64,000 nt of DNA from Apostichopus japonicus (taxonomy: Eukaryota; Echinodermata; Holothuroidea; Aspidochirotida; Stichopodidae). The stretch covers positions 2,852,001 through 2,916,000 of the forward strand of contig NC_092566.1 in the NCBI RefSeq assembly GCF_037975245.1, written 5' to 3'. Every line of letters starts with the position of its first letter. Within the stretch, counting starts at the first letter, position 1. The notes below the pieces were generated by a model. It did not search any database and was not told the origin of the DNA. It saw nothing but the letters and a program-made list of their open reading frames with translations. Both the position numbers and the translations under genes were made by a program. This document shows positions 39,135-64,000 of the stretch, piece after piece.

Positions 39135-40995
39135 TATATTAGTGTGAATTTGGCATAGAGACCTGAAAGGGATAAAGTTAATGCGTATACTATACGAACA
39201 GTCTAAAGACCATTGGGTTTGGATCGTTAATGTTTTAAAGATGAAAGTTCGTATCTGTGTGTGACGTCATCGTATGCACTATGCATTCTGCTTACGACAG
39301 AGAAATATAAGTCCATATCTTGTTGAATAACGAGCTCATTGTTTCACTCTTTCATGTAAGTTCCACTCTTTTTAATGTTCGTTGCATGCACTGCACTTTT
39401 CATAATAGTAGTAATGTGAGTAATGTAATGCGTACCATCTCTCCTTCTTTTCCCTCCTCTTCCCTTCCTTCCCTTCCCTTCCTCCCCCTTCCCTTCCCTC
39501 CCTTCCCTTCCCTCCCCTCCCCCTATCCCGTTCACTCTTTACAAATATCCCAATACAATTTCCTCTTTGATTCTTCATTATATTACAGTACTAATAAACC
39601 GTGGTATAGCAGAATGCGTGTGTGGCAAGCATATACAAATCGCTTACAACAACATATTTAACTTTGTACAATCGCTAAGAAATATCATTGGAGTATCCAT
39701 AGATGTGTTTACCGACACGGTTGGTACATATAGCTGCCAAGATCTATGTAGTATAGCGGTACTATACTACACCATACTACACCACCGATACTCAGAGTGA
39801 AATAATTGTCAAAGATACGCATGAACGAACGTACAAAATTTTGTTTTAATATTTTTTGTTAAGCCATAACAGAGCACACAATAGACCGATATTTATCCAG
39901 CAAACTGACTAACAATGGACTTGAATTCATAAATGTTTGAGCGGCTCAGTAACCTACAATAAGAGTCTGGGGAGCCACACTAGAAAAGTTCAAGTCGTCG
40001 CTAAACTAAAAAATACTTCTCTATATATACATAGTCGTATACAGACGACTGAATATTGACACGACCAGGAAAGAAGTAACGTAGGCTACGTTTTTCTGAA
40101 CCTACCACAGTCTGCCGTGGCAAAAAGGTTGGTAATTGGTACTATAACATGTCCCAAGCAAATATTCGAACCATAACTCATTTTCATGCATATCTTGAAT
40201 ATACACCTCGTTGATAGGGGTTAACTCTTTGGAATGGAATTCTGGCAGTTTTAAAACTTCATTCTTTCTATACTGTTTTGCTATATACCTGTTACAGCCA
40301 TGTACGTACACAAAGTGAATGTAAGCTTACAAATACCAATGCCATATATAAAACAACCCTTGCGTTCCATCATGCCAGTTCATATGGAGTGGGTGGCTAA
40401 AAGCAGTATTTAAGATTTTTCCATATATGACCTATTTATAAAATGGCTCATTTTTGTTCGAATTCAATTTCAGATATAATCAAGTATATTTTCTTTGATT
40501 TTTGAATCAGGGTTCGTTTGACTTATACATAAGGTTACTGAAATGTATACCATTGTGACAGCCCACCTATCCACCCCCCCCTTCCCCACCGGTCTAGTAA
40601 GAGAGAAAATAAAATAGCAATCGTTGGTTTATTAGTGCCTCCCTCTTCTGGATATCAGTACATAGACAGGGCTTAGGTTAGACCAACTGTGATACATTTT
40701 GCTCAACAAATCAGTACCAGTGACATAGCTACGGCGGGCCCGGGGCCTAGACCCAAATATTGCCTGCCTCCTACTCTCCCTCCCCCACCCAACCTCCACC
40801 ACAATCTGTTTTGGAATTTAGTTCGAGAATGATGTCCCTTAGAACAGTATTAACCCAACCCTTCCCCACACACCTCTAGAAAAGGAAAATCTAGCTGCTC
40901 ACTGGGTCGGTACCCGTTATGTTTATGAAGCAAGTGGACAAAATATGCCACAGATCAAACATTATCAAAGTATTATTATTATTAAAGTATTCAAG
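39135..40995. other. upstream region of the ACSL gene
   Basis: Contains a pure C/T tract at 39440-39530 and a probable lone hAT-type end CAGTGACATAGCTACGG near 40725. No further coding exon was recognised. Any ACSL promoter or upstream non-coding exon should lie here. Confidence 0.45.
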
Positions 40996-59808
<18,813 letters not shown>

Positions 59809-60239
59809 TATGTAAATATACATAACACAGAGAGGATCAAGTATTCACCTTATGGTAGCCGGCCAAAGATCGAATCATCGACCTCCCGTGCGATAGCTTT
59901 CATTGTTTTTATGCTACTGGCTGAAGACCAAAATACTTTTGAAAGAAAACTAAAGAGCAAAGTGATCATCTCGTTACAGAGTGGCTTTTAGAGCAGTTAT
60001 TGTAGCTTTCAGGAGGTTACAGAGCAATGATTGTGGGATATAGAATATATAGACTACATGGTCTTTAAATAGTCTTTCAATTTCAATTTCAAATTTATTT
60101 CTCATATATTTGTATAATATTAATACAAATATAACTTTACAGTAGGAAGGTTAACATATTCAGGGCACTAGAAAAACAACAAGGTTGTCATCTCAGCTAG
60201 CAAACTAGCTGAGTGGTTAGCTGAGTAAAGTAGCTGGGT
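59809..60239. other. 3' flank of ACSL
   Basis: Presumed 3' UTR and flank. No AATAAA lies close to the stop; a late candidate is at 61182-61187. The C-terminal coding repeat ends before 59808. Confidence 0.4.
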
Positions 60240-60243
60240 GGTT

Positions 60244-60310
60244 GGAGTGTTAGCTCAGTGGTTAACGCCGGTGCCTTTCAATCATAAGGTCCCGAGTTCG
60301 AGTCACTCCC
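60244..60310 (+). repeat. tRNA-like sequence (SINE head or tRNA pseudogene)
   Basis: Acceptor arms GGAGTGT/TCACTCC pair at 6 of 7 positions, with A box TAGCTCAGTGGTTAA and B-box-like GAGTTCGAGTC. The T stem has mismatches, so a working tRNA is unlikely. Two partial copies of the A-box segment (AGCTGAGTGGTTAG, TAGCTGGGTGGTTG) precede it. Confidence 0.5.
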
Positions 60311-61510
60311 AGATTAATGTATGTCGTCCAGTTACAGAGTTGTTGACAATTAACATTTCATAATCATAGACGTTAAATATGAATGTAAGAGACTGACCTA
60401 GGTCAGCTTGCGGCCTTGATAAGCCAATTAGGCTTCTTCGCGAGTTTCTGCTTGCAGGAGGATCTAATATATACAGTAAACAAGGAGAAGTAGAAAACAA
60501 TGAAACACTTAAAATTAAGTTCAGATGGGAAAGAAAGACATAGAGAAAAGAACGAAGAAGAAGAAGAAGGAGAAGAAGAACCGGACAGACAGAAGAACAG
60601 AAAGAGTAAAGAGAGAAAGACAAGAGGCAAGAAGGATAGCAAAGACTTTGAAGAGAGAAAAACAAGAGTAGAGTGTGGTATTTAAAGAGCAATGTTTGAA
60701 GTCAACATGCTTACATTTACTTGTTGAGAAGATCATCCTTGATTTAACACTGAAACGACTTTGAAGAGACTAAGCAGATTTAACAGATTGAGACAGAGAC
60801 TGCTATAGATTGTAACAATAATAGTTGTTAAGAAGCAATTTGCCGTGCTGATTATGATGATACGTTACTTAAAAGTCTTAAAGTAAATTCCTATTACGAG
60901 TTATGATGGAGTAATTACAAATATTAGAATGGCTCACAACAGCAGATATAACATTTGGTAACTTGTTATTGCAATGATTATAAACAAAACAATACATACA
61001 ATAGTAATAGATTTCCTTTATCATAAGCAAATCAATTTCTCTGTATAAGAGGTTAGTCGGGTAACGTCTATAGGCTCGTTCATATAAGTAGCTTCTTTCA
61101 TCTATTTTGTGTTTGAAGCGGTCAGAAATATGACAATTTGGCAGTGTCGTAAATTTCAATGGCATACCTTAGCTTAGAGTAAATAAAAGAATAGTAAATT
61201 TGAGTTGCAATGGCTTCAGAGAGAATTCCCCTTATGGTTGTGAACCCCCCCCCCCCCAATATATTTAACCAGGGATTTACAGAGATAGTTAATGTGGTTC
61301 ACCCAGAAAAGCTTATCAATAATAATGAATCCTAAATACTTCTAGACTTGACGTTTTGCAGATTGTAACACAATTAAAAGGAAAATATGTCATAACAGGA
61401 GTGACTTGTATCTTTTGCATGAACAAATGGTGTAATTAGTTTTCCCTAAGTGGAGGGTAAGCTTATTACAGTCAAACCAATTCTTAAGCTGCCTGGTGGC
61501 CTCCCTTACC
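60311..61510. other. intergenic, no gene supported
   Basis: One 61-codon frame at 60500-60685 encodes only Lys/Glu/Arg-rich low-complexity sequence. Otherwise nothing was recognised. Confidence 0.5.
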
Positions 61511-61518
61511 GAAATCCC

Positions 61519-61803
61519 AGATCTGGGCCAGATATAAACAACCAGATCTGGCCCAGATCTGGAATTTCAATCTGGGCCAGATCTGGAATTTATATCTGGC
61601 CAGATAAAAAATTGGGCAGATATAACTTGATATAATATGAAGTTTTATATGGCCCATATAACATTTGATCTGGTTAAATTTTATTGCATCCATATCTGGG
61701 CCATATACAACTTTATCTGGTTGATATAAAGAATATCCAGATAATCCAGTTATATCTGGCATTTTATGGCCAGATAAATCTTTATATCTGCATATCTGGA
61801 ATA
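61519..61803. repeat. cluster of ATCTGGCCAGAT-like palindromes
   Basis: Some twenty occurrences of ATCTGG or CCAGAT (and ATATCTGG variants) occur in both orientations, many fused as palindromes such as CCAGATCTGG and ATCTGGGCCAGATCTGG. The spacing is irregular. Confidence 0.8.
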
Positions 61804-62307
61804 ACTGTATGTATAAGCGGGTTATGTCGATCAAATAGGAAATACTAGTGGCCAAAACTGGACTAGCATTGAGAGTAACTTTCCAGCTTGATCAGTTATC
61901 TCTGTTCTGGTACAGAGACCCGTACAGAGAGCAAGACACACGCGAAATATAAACACAGAACTCAACTGCATTGGAAAATATTAGAAATGTGCATGCACAT
62001 TACACATATTTACTATACCTTACCAAAACGTTTGAAACTGATATTTAATACATTTTCAAACAGAAGCTGTAGGGATGGGTCCATGACCGATCTAAATATT
62101 CTCAATCAAAGCTTTGTTTCATTATGTAATTAACTTCAAGATTATATACAATATATAAAAAAATCGGCCTTCGTAAATATTCATGACTTTGGTATTGCTA
62201 TAGCACAACAGTGAAATTGTCTTTCACTGTTATCCGAAAGTCATGTATTTACTGTACGCGAACATATTATATCAGAATGATATATGTTCAATGCATTCTA
62301 CAAGTCT

Positions 62308-62312
<5 letters not shown>

Positions 62313-62382
<70 letters not shown>
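62313..62382. repeat. (TA)n microsatellite
   Basis: Uninterrupted TA run. Confidence 0.95.
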
Positions 62383-62389
<7 letters not shown>

Positions 62390-62640
62390 ACGGGGTCAAT
62401 GATTCAGCCCTAATCCCCCCCCCCCGCTTGATCACTACCAATCAAGGTCATAGTCCGCCAATCCTACGGTCAGTTTGTATCGTTCCTCTCCAAGTTTCCT
62501 ATTCCATACTGTTTCGATTTTATCTCTTCGAGTAAAGAGTTCAAATAATTGGTTCAATCCATCCTCACGATGTCAACGAAAGATGCAGCTTTAAGTCCCA
62601 ATGTAACCGTTCTATGCAATTTTCATATTAGTTATCATTA

Positions 62641-64000
62641 TTTTAATTGAGTTATCTTTCGTTAAACATTTTGAGCTGAATAAAATTCGCCAGATTTTTG
62701 AACGAGTTCGTAGATTCTACAAACTTCACTCAAAATTTGCAAGCCCCGCCCAACAGATCATGCGCCAATCAAATTTGTCTGTTTTGTTTACGACCGTTAG
62801 ACATAGGGTTTAGGAGTGGACGGTAAGAATATAAAGATTACATTTGTGAAATGAACATGCTGATATGGGCGGTCGCAGCGATTTAACCGTAAATCGTTCG
62901 CACCAAAACAGGGCAACAGAAAATATATTTCTTTCTTTCAATTACGACAGCTTTCTCCATTAAACTCACGGGGGAATTCCACGAGACCGAAGGTCCGCGA
63001 GACCGAATTTCCGCGAACCGATGGTCCGCGAGACCGTTGGTCCATCGATAGCCCGGCCAGACTGAAGGTCCGAGCCAAGTGACCGGAGCCTGAAGACACC
63101 ATTTCATGATTCCGTGCACATACTAGAACATCAACAAGAAAGCAAAAAAGAAAGAAACAACTGTTTGATCAAAACGTTTTCCGGAAAATTACAAGTATTT
63201 TCCCACTCAACTGAAAAGTTTCAAAATGTGTCTTTTGATTAATAAAGAGAAGCAGGTAATTAGAAGACCTAAACCTTGGCAACCATAGGCGACGAAATCT
63301 GAAGAGGTAAAGGGAAAACCAATTTAAAACACTTTTTTAACATTGTCACATTACATGTCAAAAATATTATTTGAAATTCGAACAGTCTAAGAATTTTGGC
63401 TCCTTATAAAACCGAAAACCTCAACATGTTCCCTTGTTATAGCGTATACTGTCATTATTATCCCATTTTACTATGAAATCGGGCTTAATTATGGGTCGTC
63501 TTTTAACCTATGCCCGTAACAGTTGACACAATTTCATCATAATAAACCAAACGTCTAATTTACTTCCTAAAATTTTGACTTTTGAGACTAAAAGAGCGGG
63601 GGCTTTCGCCCCCTGCAACCCCCATCTGGTTACGCCACTGGTAGAGGTCTAGCACCTGAATGCAAGCCGTCCCAGCCCCCTTGCGCATGTCACTGGTATC
63701 CACTATGAAAAGAAATGGATGTAAATTGCTTTTAATTACGCGCTTTATCAACGTAATAATACCCGGTAGTAATATTTGTCTTACCACTTTTATAGGCCTA
63801 GTAATAGTTTTGGTCTCGCCGGGCCTAATAAAAGTTTCGGTCACGAAGACCTTCGGTGTCGCGGACCTTTTTTAATTTCGGTCTCGCAGACCGTCGGTCT
63901 CGTGGACTTTCGGTCTCGTCGCCTGTTACCAAACCCACCTGGTCAGAGTGCATTTAGAATAAGAAACATTTCATCTGCTTCGGAAGTTTGTTTTCCGAAA
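62641..64000 (+). repeat. dispersed repeat, copy B, split by an insertion
   Basis: Inverted counterpart of 4833-5358. The two homologous parts are 62641-62965 and 63931-64000. The match runs to the last base of the window, so the repeat may continue outside it. Confidence 0.8.
62966..63930. mobile_element. 965-bp foldback-like insertion with reiterated 15-bp motif
   Basis: Absent from copy A of the host repeat. Both ends carry arrays of a GGTCCGCGAGACCGA-like motif in opposite orientation (about 62980-63075 and 63828-63920), and AAAC flanks both sides (62962-62965, 63931-63934). The outermost bases do not match as clean inverted repeats. A further hAT-type right end, ATCTGGTTACGCCACTG, lies inside at about 63625-63641. 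No transposase frame was recognised. Confidence 0.7.

Noticed and set aside
60500-60685. 61-codon Lys/Glu/Arg-rich frame downstream of ACSL
   Set aside because: Purine-rich low-complexity sequence with no supporting signals.

Overview
The window is nuclear DNA of an animal. It is AT-rich, its genes have many short exons and long introns, and it is crowded with (TA)n tracts, poly-G/poly-C runs, minisatellites, tRNA-derived SINEs and non-autonomous DNA transposons. Protein similarity recalled from memory fits a deuterostome invertebrate. A marine form such as an echinoderm is my guess, not something the sequence proves.

Three protein-coding genes can be reconstructed exon by exon with intact phases and splice signals. 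(1) MAD2L1, the spindle-checkpoint HORMA protein, minus strand, 908-6647, 5 exons, 204 residues, apparently complete. (2) A FYVE zinc-finger protein followed by a helical, Armadillo-like region, plus strand, 8121-19487, 13 exons, 490 residues. It lies head-to-head with MAD2L1 across about 1.5 kb, and one of its introns appears to be GC-AG. (3) A long-chain acyl-CoA synthetase of the ACSL family, plus strand, 40996-59808, 19 exons, 903 residues. Its catalytic core is complete and is followed by an unusual acidic Gly-Ala-Glu repeat tail of about 228 residues.

Between genes 2 and 3 (about 19.5-41 kb) I find no supportable gene. That stretch holds minisatellites, two copies of one tRNA-derived SINE with (TA)n tails, a strong short inverted repeat and a nested hAT-like element. 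To the right of gene 3 lie a tRNA-like fragment, a cluster of ATCTGG palindromes, and a repeat that also occurs inverted inside MAD2L1 intron 2; the right-hand copy is split by a foldback-like insertion.

The mobile elements give the most structure. At least five hAT-like elements or element pairs have readable terminal inverted repeats and target-site duplications (8 bp or 5 bp). Two 2.1-kb copies in ACSL introns carry the same smaller hAT element nested at the same internal site, while a related copy upstream of the gene has that site empty. Two TTAA-flanked MITEs sit in introns of the FYVE gene. A hammerhead-ribozyme-like motif of the kind known from Penelope-like retroelements sits in MAD2L1 intron 4. 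No metabolic or operon-like link among the three genes is evident; they are ordinary neighbouring eukaryotic genes. No tool was run, so exon borders and repeat borders come from reading by eye.
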